The notes: a model not told the origin generated them from the sequence alone. A stretch of 64,000 nt of DNA from Arcicella sp034931005 (GCF_034931005.1 NZ_JAYGIN010000019.1:1-64000); one strand, 5' to 3'; numbered from the stretch's first letter, positions 17,343-26,390 are shown. Program-made: numbers and translations.

Positions 17343-19493
17343 ATGAAAAAAATATACTGTCTTCTCTTTTCAATCATTACTTCTCATTGCCTAACCGCCC
17401 AACAAGGCACACTTTTAGCCTCCGCAAAGAGAGATTCATCAGGCGTTTTTATTGGTGATATGCACGCTACTGAACAGGTTGAATCTGTTAGTGCGGCACG
17501 TCAATATGCCATCATAAACTTAAAAAAAGACCTTGAAGGGCTTGACCGTGGTAGTAAAAATACGCTATTGGCTGATGCAGGTGGAAATGAACGAAATTTG
17601 AATAGCGAAATTTTTGCAACTTATTTAGCTCGGTTAGACAAAAAATATAAAGGAGATGTTCGTTCAATTGAAACGGATAATATTCGTGATATTTTTCAAA
17701 TCGACCAAAAAAGTGAAATTAAAAAACGACACTCAAGTGTTATTTCTGCCCAATGTTTTAGCAATAAAAATGATGGAAGATTTATTAAAATGAAAGATTT
17801 GGATGGTGAAGAAATTATCGGTTTCCCACTCGAATCTTTTAAAGGAAATTCAAGATATGGTTTGGTCGAAAACTATCATCAAGGTTTTGCCAGAATCAAA
17901 AAAGACCAAGTTTTTGGTTTTTTGAATTACTGTGGTGATGAAACAATTCCATGTCAATACGAAAAAGCTGAGCCATTCAATGATGGAAAAGCTTTAGTTA
18001 AGAAATTTGACTGGTATTTTGTAGATGTTTATGGTAATGAAAGTGAAGGACTTGAAAATATTGTTGATGCCAAAGCTTTGAGAATGGGAGTGAATGTTGC
18101 CAAATTTAAAAATGGCAAGTATGCTTTGATTGACAATAATTATGACATTAGTAAAAAACCACTTTCTGATTATTTTGATGAAATAGTAACTTTCAATAAT
18201 GAATTATTTAGAGTAAAAGTAGGTAAGAACTACGGTTTAATTAAAATAGATGGTTCTACCAAAATAGATGCGATTTACGATGACATCAACGCCACTGCCG
18301 AACAAGGTAAGTGGATGATTATTGAGCAAAATAAAAAAGTTGGTTTGATGGATACGGAAGGGAATATCAAAATTAAACCTTCATTTGAATCCATAGTAAA
18401 TATTAGTATTGACCCTACAATTTCTAATAATAGCACTTTAGGAATCGCTCGTGATGAAGCAGGTATTCGTCTCATCGACTTTAAAGATTTAAGAACCAGC
18501 AAAACCTATTCTGCCATCAGTGATTTTAACAAATATGGTTTGGCTCAGGTAAAAGATGGAAAATATGTAGGCTTCATCAATCTTGATTTGAAAGTTGTCA
18601 TTGAGCCTGTTTACAGTACCTTGGGTAATTTTAATCAGTACGGATTAGTTTCAGCCTGCAAAACAAATCTTAATGGGGCAACCAAATGTGGTTATATCAA
18701 ATATGATGGCACAGAGATTATCCCAATTGCTTTTGATGAAGTAGCGGGTTTTAATAGATTTGGATTAGTAGTGGCTAAAGAAAATGTTAAAAATTGTAGT
18801 TTGCCTGCGGGTAACTGCCGTGTAGATGTTATTTATGACAAAAACGGTAATTTGGTTATCGGAAAAACAAATGAAGCCGCACCAATTGGGATAAAATATG
18901 CTACAACCGATACGCTTTTTAATGGAAGTTTTATTGCTATCAAAACCTTGAATCCACTTAAAAATGGTGATGATATGCCCGTTGAATATAACTTGGTTGA
19001 ACGCAACGGTTTGAAAAGAATTACTACTCAGAGCTATTTGTCAATTAAGAGATACGATGCCAATTTGTTGTTTCCAGTGATGAAAGACGGTAAATGGGGG
19101 TTGATTGATACCACAGGAAAAATAATTGCCAAACCGACTTATAAAGACATCATGGTAACCACTGAAGGACTTTATGGTGTAAAATACGACAACAATAAAT
19201 ACGGTTTTATTGATAAAAAAGGAAAAGTGCAAGTCGCATTTGATTATGACGAAGTTCGTCCTTTTAATAATGGGTTATCTATCGTTTCAAGAGGACAAGG
19301 AAAATTAGGAGTTATCAACCGTTTCAATGCTAAAATTGCACCTTGTTTCTTTTCGGAAGTAAATATTCTTCCTGCTACAAAACAGTTTGAATTATTAGAT
19401 TCTTCGGGAAATAAATTTGTATTAAATAGCAATGGAGACTGCGTAACGAATTGTACTAAGTTTGATGAAATACGAAAATTAGCAAACCAGTAA
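17343..19493 (+). CDS. Exported WG-repeat protein
   Basis: 716-aa protein with a signal peptide (MKKIYCLLFSIITSHCLTAQ). An N-terminal region of about 160 residues contains no repeats. At least ten WG-type repeats of about 40-60 residues then follow, each with a core such as YGLVENY, WGLIDTTGKIIAKP or YGFIDKKGKVQVAF. WG repeats form beta-propeller-like or elongated binding surfaces; no enzyme activity is known for most. The protein is probably periplasmic or surface-located. It is a single-gene unit with a 243-base leader and its own terminator. The N-terminal region (residues 30-160) matches nothing I recognise. Confidence 0.85.
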   Translation: MKKIYCLLFSIITSHCLTAQQGTLLASAKRDSSGVFIGDMHATEQVESVSAARQYAIINLKKDLEGLDRGSKNTLLADAGGNERNLNSEIFATYLARLDKKYKGDVRSIETDNIRDIFQIDQKSEIKKRHSSVISAQCFSNKNDGRFIKMKDLDGEEIIGFPLESFKGNSRYGLVENYHQGFARIKKDQVFGFLNYCGDETIPCQYEKAEPFNDGKALVKKFDWYFVDVYGNESEGLENIVDAKALRMGVNVAKFKNGKYALIDNNYDISKKPLSDYFDEIVTFNNELFRVKVGKNYGLIKIDGSTKIDAIYDDINATAEQGKWMIIEQNKKVGLMDTEGNIKIKPSFESIVNISIDPTISNNSTLGIARDEAGIRLIDFKDLRTSKTYSAISDFNKYGLAQVKDGKYVGFINLDLKVVIEPVYSTLGNFNQYGLVSACKTNLNGATKCGYIKYDGTEIIPIAFDEVAGFNRFGLVVAKENVKNCSLPAGNCRVDVIYDKNGNLVIGKTNEAAPIGIKYATTDTLFNGSFIAIKTLNPLKNGDDMPVEYNLVERNGLKRITTQSYLSIKRYDANLLFPVMKDGKWGLIDTTGKIIAKPTYKDIMVTTEGLYGVKYDNNKYGFIDKKGKVQVAFDYDEVRPFNNGLSIVSRGQGKLGVINRFNAKIAPCFFSEVNILPATKQFELLDSSGNKFVLNSNGDCVTNCTKFDEIRKLANQ

Positions 19494-19520
19494 GCCATAA
19501 TATCAAATAGGTTTCAACGA

Positions 19521-19554
19521 AATCCACTACCTTTGTAAGTAGTGGATTTTTTAT
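19521..19554 (+). terminator. Terminator after the WG-repeat gene
   Basis: Perfect ten-base-pair stem AATCCACTAC/GTAGTGGATT with an eight-base loop and a following T-rich run. It ends only 16 bases before the next start codon, so the DUF4286 gene must have its promoter within or downstream of the hairpin or depend on readthrough. Confidence 0.9.
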
Positions 19555-19570
19555 TTATAACTATCAAACA

Positions 19571-19876
19571 ATGCTGATACACAACATTACATACAATATT
19601 GATACTAAATTAGAAGAAGAGTTTTTGACTTGGATGAGAACTGTTCACATTCCGAACGTAATGAAGACAGGGTTTCCTAAAACCCAGAAAATTATGCGAC
19701 TTTTGACGGAATTAGATAATGGAGGAACAACGTTTTCTGTTCAATACAAATTTGATAGTATCGAAGGATTTGAAGTATTTGAAAACGATTATTTGGATGA
19801 TTTACACGATGAAGTTCACAAAAAATATAAAGGAAACTATGTTCATTTTGTTAGCCTTTTAGAAGAACTAGATTAG
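19571..19876 (+). CDS. DUF4286 family protein
   Basis: 101-aa cytoplasmic protein matching the DUF4286 family, recognised by MLIHNITYNID, the segment EEFLTWMRTVHIPNVMKTG and the acidic end HFVSLLEELD. The pattern resembles a small ferredoxin-like or ABM-type barrel, but that is inference. Function unknown. It is separated from the WG gene by a terminator and converges with the TlpA-like gene across a very long inverted repeat. Confidence 0.8.
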   Translation: MLIHNITYNIDTKLEEEFLTWMRTVHIPNVMKTGFPKTQKIMRLLTELDNGGTTFSVQYKFDSIEGFEVFENDYLDDLHDEVHKKYKGNYVHFVSLLEELD

Positions 19877-19883
19877 GTAATGA

Positions 19884-20092
19884 TTTAGTTGTTAGTGAAT
19901 TTAATACTAACAACTACGGAATTATCTACAATTTGTCGCAAGACAAAATTAGACCACGGATAGAACAGATAAAACAGATTTACACTGATTTTTCTTTAAA
20001 TTTATCCGTGTAAATCCGTTGAATCAGTACAATCTGTGGTCTAATTTTATTCTGTGACAAATTATAGATAGTTCCGAACAACTAAATCCTAA
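19884..20092. repeat. Large cruciform-type inverted repeat between convergent genes
   Basis: The sequence from GATTTAGTTGTT on the left to AACAACTAAATC on the right forms nested inverted repeats. The strongest arms are TATCTACAATTTGTC...AAATTAGACCAC (about 19922-19957) and its imperfect complement (about 20036-20072). The centre holds ACGGATA/TATCCGTG and related AGATTTACAC pieces. A small side hairpin (TTGTTAGT/ACTAACAA) interrupts the left arm. Together they could form a stem of over 60 base pairs and act as a two-way terminator. The central phrase resembles repeats scattered in other Bacteroidetes. Confidence 0.8.
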
Positions 20093-20104
20093 ACCCACTC
20101 AAAA

Positions 20105-21553
20105 TTACTTCTCTTCCAACAACTTTAGAATATCTTTCAAAATTTCAGGGTCACTTGGTCTTTTGGCATTTGGGTCGGTGATTTCGCCCTTTTTATTCAT
20201 CAACATATATCTCGGGATTGATTGTAAACGAAAGAATTTTGCTGCGTTAGAATCCCAACCACCCACAGAATGAATATTAGTCCCATTGTCTAATTTCATA
20301 TCAATCATAGCTTTTTTCCAGTTTTCAGCTACTTCATCAATTGAAATGTATAGAAACACAATTTGCTTTTTTTGCTTTTCGGTCAGCTTGTCATGGAGTA
20401 ATCTTGAATACGGAAACTCTTTACGGCAAGGTCCACACCAAGAAGCCCAAAAGTCTAAATAAACAACTTTTCCTTTCAAATCTGCCAATGAAAGTGTGTC
20501 GCCTGTGGTAGTGAGTGCCTTAAACCACTTTTTGCCATCATCTTTTTTCTTAGCAATTTCTTCATCTTTTTTAGTCATTAACTCTCCACATTTCTCTTTT
20601 ACTAAATTGGCGTACTTGTCAGAATTGGGCGTAATATTTAATGCGGCAAACGTATTTCGTACCGTTGAAGGTAAACATAATAAGCACTGATTTTCAAGAA
20701 GATACGCCAAATAATATTGATATGTTTTAACAGGTAAATGTTCACGTGCAAAACGATGCTTATCTTCCATCGCTTTGTTCATGTCAGAATATTTTGTAAA
20801 ATTATGCTCTTTTGAATTAAAATAAGTAACATAATAAATCAAGAAATTACGATATGCAGACGAAATTAGAGCCGATTCATCCTGAATTTTTTTGTCATCC
20901 AACCCTTCTAAAACGGGGGAAGGAAGTGAAATAACCTGTGTTTGTCCCGTATTTGCATTACCCCTCACCACTGGATAAGCCAAAACATAGTACCAATAAT
21001 TCCAACGGATTTGATTTTCAAGATATTTCTTGAATTCTTCTGAAAAAGTGACTTGGTCTGGATAAGTTTTGTAAAAATCTGATTGAGCCTTTTTTGCATC
21101 AAAAAGTCCCATTTCCAATACGTCGATGGGTTTGTCTACAATTTTTGCAAACATGATTTGTGAGCTAAAATCAGTCTTGAATTTTTGATAAAATTTTTCT
21201 AAAAAAGTATTCTCAACTTCTCTATTTCCTTTAATGATTAGTGATTTGTGTAATTCTTTTCCATCGAAAGTAAGGTTGAGATTGTCGCCTTTACCCAAAA
21301 AAAGAATGATTTGTTGTTGTTTGAAACGGAGTTCGACGATACCCTTTGTTTCAATGTCAATCCCAAATTTAAAATCCTTTCCAGATGTAAATATATGTTC
21401 TTGAATTTGTGGTTTTATACCCAAAAGTAATGGGTCAAAAACTAAAGTTAAGGTGTCACCCTGAGCATTTTCTACACTTCCATTTATCGTCACAGCTTGT
21501 GAAAATGATTGAAAACTGATAAAAAATGCAAGGATAATTATGAGTCGTTTCAT
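20105..21553 (-). CDS. Periplasmic TlpA-like thioredoxin with DUF4369-like N-terminus
   Basis: 482-aa exported protein with a signal peptide (LIIILAFFISFQSFSQA). Residues 22-120 are beta-rich and resemble the DUF4369 domain. A helical middle follows, and the C-terminal 140 residues are a TlpA/ResA thioredoxin domain. The active site is Cys373-Gly-Pro-Cys376 in FWASWCGPCRKEF, and cis-proline is in SIPRYMLM. Such proteins reduce or isomerise disulfides in the periplasm; many Bacteroidetes carry numerous paralogues with unknown clients. It seems to be transcribed alone and ends at the large inverted repeat. Confidence 0.88.
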   Translation of the reverse strand: MKRLIIILAFFISFQSFSQAVTINGSVENAQGDTLTLVFDPLLLGIKPQIQEHIFTSGKDFKFGIDIETKGIVELRFKQQQIILFLGKGDNLNLTFDGKELHKSLIIKGNREVENTFLEKFYQKFKTDFSSQIMFAKIVDKPIDVLEMGLFDAKKAQSDFYKTYPDQVTFSEEFKKYLENQIRWNYWYYVLAYPVVRGNANTGQTQVISLPSPVLEGLDDKKIQDESALISSAYRNFLIYYVTYFNSKEHNFTKYSDMNKAMEDKHRFAREHLPVKTYQYYLAYLLENQCLLCLPSTVRNTFAALNITPNSDKYANLVKEKCGELMTKKDEEIAKKKDDGKKWFKALTTTGDTLSLADLKGKVVYLDFWASWCGPCRKEFPYSRLLHDKLTEKQKKQIVFLYISIDEVAENWKKAMIDMKLDNGTNIHSVGGWDSNAAKFFRLQSIPRYMLMNKKGEITDPNAKRPSDPEILKDILKLLEEK

Positions 21554-21636
21554 CGTTCTTATCGTCGTTTCGTTTATTGAAATTATGGATTATCTCACTC
21601 AAAAATCATGCAAATACAATTGATTTCGATAAAGAC

Positions 21637-22290
21637 TTATTGGTAATGCTTTTTTAAGACTTTTCTGATGGTTTTCGTCCAAATTTCGTAGCCTTTTTTA
21701 TTCAAATGAAGCTTGTCGTCCAGAAAAATATCTGTCATCAATTCTCCATTGGGTAAGTAAAATTCCTTTTGGATGTCTATGTAGTAAAAACGTTTGTTTT
21801 GCTTGCAATATTTCTTGAGAGATTTGTTAAAAGCGGTTTGTTCATTTTTTAATTTTATACGAGCTAAACTCGGACGAACAGATAGAAAAATCACCTTTGT
21901 TTGAGGAAGTTTTTCTTTTGCCAATTGAGTAAAAATTTTATAATCGTTAAAAACAGTTTCAGGACTTTTTCCTGCATTCAGGTCATTATCTCCTTCATAA
22001 ACCAAGATGAGTTTTGGTTGATATTTTGAGACAATTCTATCAAAGTAAAAGATGACATCGCTCATTTGTGAGCCTCCAAAACCTCGATTTGTAACAGGAA
22101 AACCAACTAAATCTTCTTTAAATTCTTTCCAAATTCTGAATGAAGAACTTCCGACTAATAGAATTTCATTGCTTTTAGGCATCGCAATTGAATCTTCTTT
22201 TTCAAATGCTTGTATTTCTGAAATGAATTTTTGGGCTGTCGAAATGTAACTTAGTAATAGACAAAAAGAGACGAAAATGAGTTTTTTCAT
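21637..22290 (-). CDS. Exported SGNH/GDSL-type hydrolase
   Basis: 217-aa protein with a signal peptide (LIFVSFCLLLSYISTAQ). The SGNH blocks are recognisable: ILLVGSSSFRIW, where GSSS replaces GDS(L) and Ser49 is the likely nucleophile; NRGFGGSQ for the oxyanion glycine; EGDNDLNAG with the block-III asparagine; and DDKLHLNKKGYEIW with the catalytic Asp and His near the C-terminus. Such enzymes are esterases or acetylxylan/lysophospholipid hydrolases; the substrate is not evident. It precedes no obvious partner; ung lies 17 bases downstream in the direction opposite to transcription flow, i.e. after its start come unrelated genes. Confidence 0.87.
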   Translation of the reverse strand: MKKLIFVSFCLLLSYISTAQKFISEIQAFEKEDSIAMPKSNEILLVGSSSFRIWKEFKEDLVGFPVTNRGFGGSQMSDVIFYFDRIVSKYQPKLILVYEGDNDLNAGKSPETVFNDYKIFTQLAKEKLPQTKVIFLSVRPSLARIKLKNEQTAFNKSLKKYCKQNKRFYYIDIQKEFYLPNGELMTDIFLDDKLHLNKKGYEIWTKTIRKVLKKHYQ

Positions 22291-22307
22291 TTTAATAATT
22301 TAAGAAA

Positions 22308-22973
22308 CTACCATTCAATGGGCTTTAAACCTTTGCTTGTTAGGTAGTCGTTTGTTTGTGAAAAATGTTTAGTGCCAAACCAACCACCATAATTTGCTGC
22401 CATTGGAGATGGGTGTTTTGCTTTCAAAATTAAGTGTTTTGTTCCATCAATTACTGCTCCTTTATCCTGAGCATATTTTCCCCAAAGCAGAAAAACAACA
22501 TCTTGTTTTTGTTCAGAAATACACTTTATTACGGAATCTGTAAATGTTTCCCAACCTTTTTTTTGATGCGAACCTGCTTCGCTTACCCGAACTGTTAGGG
22601 TAGAATTGAGTAGTAAAACGCCTTGATTTGCCCAACGCTCTAAATTCCCTGATTCGGGTACAGGAATATCCAAGTCGTCTCTGATTTCTTTGAATATATT
22701 TTTAAGTGATGGAGGAGAAGCCACTCCGTCATTTACCGAAAATGATAATCCATTAGCTTGATTGACTCCGTGATAGGGGTCTTGCCCCAAAATGACAACT
22801 TTTGTATCGTCAAATGAGCATTTATCAAAGGCATTGAAAATCAATTTTCCTGGCGGGTAAACGGTATTGTTTGTGTATTCGTTTTTGACAAATTCCACCA
22901 AATTAGTAAAATACGTTTTTTCAAACTCATCGGTTAGACGAGCTTTCCATGATTCTGCAATTTTTACATTCAT
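22308..22973 (-). CDS. ung: Uracil-DNA glycosylase (family 1)
   Basis: 221-aa UDG that removes uracil from DNA. The catalytic-water motif GQDPYHG has Asp65, FSV lies in NGLSFSVNDG, the conserved LLWGKYAQDKG is present, and the DNA-intercalation loop is KHPSPMAAN. The start is placed at ATG 22973 (MNVKIAESW), which gives the usual N-terminus; an upstream in-frame ATG at 22994 adds seven residues without family similarity. It is followed, 17 bases on in the same direction, by the SGNH hydrolase gene, so the two may share a transcript. Confidence 0.97.
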   Translation of the reverse strand: MNVKIAESWKARLTDEFEKTYFTNLVEFVKNEYTNNTVYPPGKLIFNAFDKCSFDDTKVVILGQDPYHGVNQANGLSFSVNDGVASPPSLKNIFKEIRDDLDIPVPESGNLERWANQGVLLLNSTLTVRVSEAGSHQKKGWETFTDSVIKCISEQKQDVVFLLWGKYAQDKGAVIDGTKHLILKAKHPSPMAANYGGWFGTKHFSQTNDYLTSKGLKPIEW

Positions 22974-23041
22974 AGTTTGCTTTGTGAAGTGCAAATGAAT
23001 AAACCAATTTTTAAATGGCTTATTGGGGTTGCATAAGAGGG

Positions 23042-23224
23042 TTAGTAAACCTTTAATTGATATTTACGACGAAGTTTATTAATCAAAAATTTCTTTTGAG
23101 CTGTAAAGCTCTCGGGACTAACTTGATTGAATATGACTTTTAGTTCTTGGAAGTTTTCGGGATTTTCCCATAAAAACTTTTCAGAATCTATATTTTTTTG
23201 TTCGAGATATTGTTCAAAAACCAT
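23042..23224 (-). CDS. Small conserved protein (60 aa), unknown
   Basis: Short basic protein beginning MVFEQYLEQKNID and ending KKFLINKLRRKYQLKVY. The pattern FTAQKKFLINKLRRKY looks like a small conserved Bacteroidetes family of unknown function, often annotated as hypothetical. It lies 18 bases after the DUF3667 gene on the same strand and 48 bases before ung, so it may belong to a DUF3667-orf60-ung-SGNH transcript. No signal peptide or membrane segment is seen. Confidence 0.65.
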   Translation of the reverse strand: MVFEQYLEQKNIDSEKFLWENPENFQELKVIFNQVSPESFTAQKKFLINKLRRKYQLKVY

Positions 23225-23242
23225 GATTTGTTTAGATAAATT

Positions 23243-24418
23243 TTAAACTTTTATTAGCCCCGAAGTGATACCCATTATCACAATGAGCATAAATGAAAAA
23301 CCGTAAGTGAATACTAATAGAAAGCACTTAAATATTGTTTTGCCCCAACTTTGTTGATAGACTTTTTTGATGGAAATTAAAAAATAAATAAATGTCACTA
23401 AAAGCGAAGTTACTAAAAGATAAACATTGGTGTTTTCAATAGTGTTTTTCGAGAATATTTCATCATAAATCTTGGTTAGAAAATTTACAATTGCCCAAAG
23501 TAAGAAAATAGCAGAATGGGTATTTAGTGTAAAAACAAGATGTTGAAAATAAAATCGCCACTTGCTGTGTCGTTCAAAAAACCACAAAATGAACGCTGCA
23601 AAAGGTAATAAAATAAACATAATCGTTGGTAATACACTTCCAAAAAGAATTCCCTTTCTGTCAACTACAAATGGAACGCCATATTTTTCTTGAATATAAA
23701 AATGATATTCCTTGTCAATGCTATTTTTTATAGTCAGTTTATTGGAAATAAAAGTGGATATATTTTTTGTAATTAAAACAGAATCCAATTGGTCATCATT
23801 TAACTGAAAATAAAATGGAATAGAATCTTTAGCAACTTTCAAGTGTTCAAATATTCCCAAATAATAATAATCTTTATTGTTTTTTTGGGATAAATAATCT
23901 TGATATGAGCCTTTTTTATCTTCCTTTAAAGTGTTTTGATGAACTTTATTACTATCGTTTTCTATTGCTTCAAAAACATTTTTTTTAAATGATTTGGCAA
24001 TAGTTTTGGTAATATTGTTTCCATTGTCAATCTGTTTTTGGCGGTTAAGTGAATCAGATTTTGAAATATTGTTAGGAGAAAAATTCTCTTTTTTTGAAAA
24101 ATCAAAACCCAATACAAAAAAGAAAATGGCACTCACCCAAAAATACATTCTTACAGGGTGCATATATTTCACCCTTTTGCCAGAATTGAAATCTAAAGTT
24201 AATTTTCCTGGATGTGTAAAAATAATACTTGCGGTATCAATAAATTTTGTTTCAAAAAAGGTAATACTTCCGATAAACTCCATGATTAAATCTTTCATGG
24301 GTACGTTCAAATTATGATTTTCCTGTCCACAAACATGACAATAATTTTCGTCACGTTCAAGTACGGTTTCACAATTTGGACATAAATGGGTTTTACGGCG
24401 TATTTTTCTTTTTCGCAT
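23243..24418 (-). CDS. DUF3667 membrane protein with N-terminal zinc ribbon
   Basis: 391 aa. The N-terminus has two CxxC pairs in CPNCETVLERDENYC and CHVCGQ (about 13-33), a likely zinc ribbon. The DUF3667 core follows (TKFIDTASIIFTHPGKL and YMHPVRMYFWVSAIFFFVLG). A polar, probably extracytoplasmic stretch of about 140 residues comes next, and then four or more C-terminal transmembrane segments. Function is unknown; the family is widespread in Bacteroidetes. A longer paralogue with the same order of parts is at 57045-58649. This copy heads the orf60-ung-SGNH group. Confidence 0.85.
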   Translation of the reverse strand: MRKRKIRRKTHLCPNCETVLERDENYCHVCGQENHNLNVPMKDLIMEFIGSITFFETKFIDTASIIFTHPGKLTLDFNSGKRVKYMHPVRMYFWVSAIFFFVLGFDFSKKENFSPNNISKSDSLNRQKQIDNGNNITKTIAKSFKKNVFEAIENDSNKVHQNTLKEDKKGSYQDYLSQKNNKDYYYLGIFEHLKVAKDSIPFYFQLNDDQLDSVLITKNISTFISNKLTIKNSIDKEYHFYIQEKYGVPFVVDRKGILFGSVLPTIMFILLPFAAFILWFFERHSKWRFYFQHLVFTLNTHSAIFLLWAIVNFLTKIYDEIFSKNTIENTNVYLLVTSLLVTFIYFLISIKKVYQQSWGKTIFKCFLLVFTYGFSFMLIVIMGITSGLIKV

Positions 24419-24487
24419 TATTAAATAGCGGTATTAAGATTGAGTTTTAGACAAATTTAAGCAGTTTTATGAGAAACTCCCTAAATC

Positions 24488-24658
24488 AAAAAAAGTTGTT
24501 GGCATTGCCAACAACTTTTCTAATAACCCTAACCCATAAAAAATTTAATTTATGCTCTTTAATTTTTTCATAGATGAATTTTGTGTTTTAAAAAAGTCGT
24601 CAGCAATACCAACGACTTTTTTGGTAACCCTAACCCATAAAAAAATCTATGAAAAAAC
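24488..24658 (+). repeat. Two tandem copies of a hairpin/CCTAACCCATAAAAAA element
   Basis: Copy one has the stem AAAAGTTGTTGG..CCAACAACTTTT (24491-24521) followed by TAACCCTAACCCATAAAAAA. Copy two has AAAAAGTCGT..ACGACTTTTTT (24593-24623) followed by GTAACCCTAACCCATAAAAAA. The hairpins differ in stem sequence but keep pairing, while the following 18-20 bases are nearly identical. Compensating changes of this kind suggest that RNA structure is maintained. The units may be attenuator-like leaders or copies of a small dispersed element. Confidence 0.7.
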
Positions 24659-24783
24659 TATTAATAATCTTACGAAAATCAGAAAAATGTAATTGGAAAA
24701 AAACTTGCCGAGAGAGAGAAATGATAAGAAATTCTATGAAAGAAAATCTGTTTTTGAATGAGACAATTAGCGGATATTATTAG
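24649..24783 (+). CDS. Possible 44-aa peptide after the hairpin repeat
   Basis: An ATG immediately follows the second CCTAACCCATAAAAAA unit and opens a 44-codon frame starting MKKLLIILRKSEKCNWKK and ending ISGYY. The N-terminus resembles the beginning of a signal peptide, but the hydrophobic core is cut short and the remainder is charged. It could be a leader peptide, the remnant of a larger exported protein, or chance. Base composition gives no help. Low confidence. Confidence 0.25.
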   Translation: MKKLLIILRKSEKCNWKKTCREREMIRNSMKENLFLNETISGYY

Positions 24784-25077
24784 TAGCTAAAATGGCACAT
24801 CATCATTACATCTGGCGGTATGTCTTTCTGATATATAATTCTTTTACAATATGCGTGCCAATATTTTAAAAAGCAAATATATTTTCAAAATAGTGGGATA
24901 ATTTGTGAATTTCTGACAAATCGTGCTTTTTTTCTACGTTCTTATACAAAATAAAATTTAAACTATTTGAAACCTCATGATTCATCTTTCGTGAATTGTC
25001 AATTTATATGCGTTTTTGGTCAAGAATGAATTTAATGTTTTCTCCAAACTTTGTGTCATCATAAAAACTCAAAGAAA

Positions 25078-26025
25078 ATGAAATCAGAAATCTTAATTCT
25101 TGGCTCAACGGGGAGTATCGGTTATGCCTTTGCTGAAAACTTAATCTCCAAAAGTGTTCCAGTAACCATTTTAGTACGTAATGTAAAGAAGGCTGAAAAT
25201 CTATTTAAAGCAAGTTCGAAGGTAGAAATAATTGAGGGCGACGTTCAAGATTTGTCATTATTGAAGCAAATTTCAAAAGACAAAAAATATATTTTTCATG
25301 GAATAAATTATCCTTATAATGAATGGTTTGGGAATATGGATACGGCGACGCAAAAAGTTATTGAGGCAGCTTCGCAAAATAAAGGGATGATTATATTTCC
25401 TGGAAATGTTTATAATTATGGAAATATGGCTGTCATTAGCGAAGATTCTATTGAAAATCCTTGTTCTAAAAAAGGGGTGTTACGAGTTGAAATTGAAAAA
25501 ATGTTGCGTGATGCCGCCCAAGCTGGTAAATGCAAAGTGTTGAATGTTTGTTTACCCGATTTTTGGGGTCCCAATGTTTTAAATGAAGGTATTAGACCCA
25601 TTTTTGAAAATGCTTTAAAGGGAAAAGCTTTGCCTTATATGATTCAGACGGATATTCCGCATCAATTGGTTTTTACGAAAGATGCGGCTGAAATGATGGT
25701 GCGATTGATGCAAAGAGGAATGATAGAACCCTATGAAAAGTATAATTATGGAGGACAAATTCAACCTGATATGAAATCTTTTTTAAACAGAATTTCCAGA
25801 TTGGCAAATTCACCAGAGAAGGTTTCTGTTCATTCAAAATGGATATTTAGTATTTTAGGTTTGTTTGTACCGATGTTGAAAGAAGTAAAAGAGATGCTTT
25901 ATTTGTTTGAAGGAACCGTAATTTTGAATGATACAAAGGTGCGAAATATTTTTCCAGATTTTAGAGAAACTCCTTTAGATGAAGCTATCACAGAAACGTT
26001 GAATTGGTTTAAAAATCACAAATAA
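25078..26025 (+). CDS. NAD(P)-dependent epimerase/dehydratase-like protein
   Basis: 315-aa Rossmann-fold protein of the extended SDR or atypical-SDR group. The nucleotide-binding motif GSTGSIG is in ILILGSTGSIGYAF near the start. An NVYNYG motif lies where the YxxxK-type catalytic tyrosine segment would be, but a full YxxxK is not evident, as in atypical SDRs. The start is set at ATG 25078; a TTG 27 bases upstream is in frame but precedes the natural N-terminus. The DUF4260 gene follows after five bases. Substrate unknown; a sugar-nucleotide or quinone-reductase-like role is possible. Confidence 0.75.
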   Translation: MKSEILILGSTGSIGYAFAENLISKSVPVTILVRNVKKAENLFKASSKVEIIEGDVQDLSLLKQISKDKKYIFHGINYPYNEWFGNMDTATQKVIEAASQNKGMIIFPGNVYNYGNMAVISEDSIENPCSKKGVLRVEIEKMLRDAAQAGKCKVLNVCLPDFWGPNVLNEGIRPIFENALKGKALPYMIQTDIPHQLVFTKDAAEMMVRLMQRGMIEPYEKYNYGGQIQPDMKSFLNRISRLANSPEKVSVHSKWIFSILGLFVPMLKEVKEMLYLFEGTVILNDTKVRNIFPDFRETPLDEAITETLNWFKNHK

Positions 26026-26030
26026 TATAT

Positions 26031-26390
26031 ATGAAAGGTCTGTTAAAATTGGAAGAATTAGCTGAATTTATCTTGGGAATATTCATTTTTAGTCACTTAG
26101 ATTTCGCTTGGTGGTATTTCCCACTTTTACTATTATCGCCTGATATTGGAATGTTGGGTTATTTGGTAAATCCCAAAATAGGAGCATGTTTGTATAATCT
26201 GTTTCATCATAAAGCACTGGCAATCATGATTTTAGCTTTTGGGTTCGTTCAGCACAATCAACTCATGATGATGGTAGGAACAATTCTTTTTTCTCACGCA
26301 GCTTTTGACCGTGCAATGGGTTATGGACTAAAATATGAAGATAGTTTTGCGAACACTCATTTGGGAAAAGTAGGCAAAGAAAGAAATTAG
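26031..26390 (+). CDS. DUF4260 membrane protein
   Basis: 119-aa hydrophobic protein with three to four membrane segments. The DUF4260 hallmark WWYFPLLLLSPDIGMLGYL is present, as are YNLFHHKALA and the end FDRAMGYGLKYEDSF. Function unknown. It starts five bases after the epimerase-like gene and ends four bases inside the stop region of the convergent AraC gene (overlap 26387-26390), so transcription of the two units will collide. Confidence 0.85.
   Translation: MKGLLKLEELAEFILGIFIFSHLDFAWWYFPLLLLSPDIGMLGYLVNPKIGACLYNLFHHKALAIMILAFGFVQHNQLMMMVGTILFSHAAFDRAMGYGLKYEDSFANTHLGKVGKERN

Larger units (their letters stand above)
24419..25077. other. 659-base intergenic region with two repeated hairpin units
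   Basis: No long gene is visible on either strand. The left part has two copies of a hairpin-plus-CCTAACCCATAAAAAA unit (24488-24658), and the second copy leads directly into a possible 44-codon reading frame. The right part, from about 24790 to 25077, is AT-rich with scattered TTTG and presumably carries the promoter of the epimerase-like gene. Nothing else could be supported. Confidence 0.6.

Noticed and set aside
24419..25077. A missed protein gene or a tRNA in the long intergenic region
   Set aside because: Apart from a 44-codon frame there is no open reading stretch, and no cloverleaf-like pattern with a CCA-compatible end was seen.
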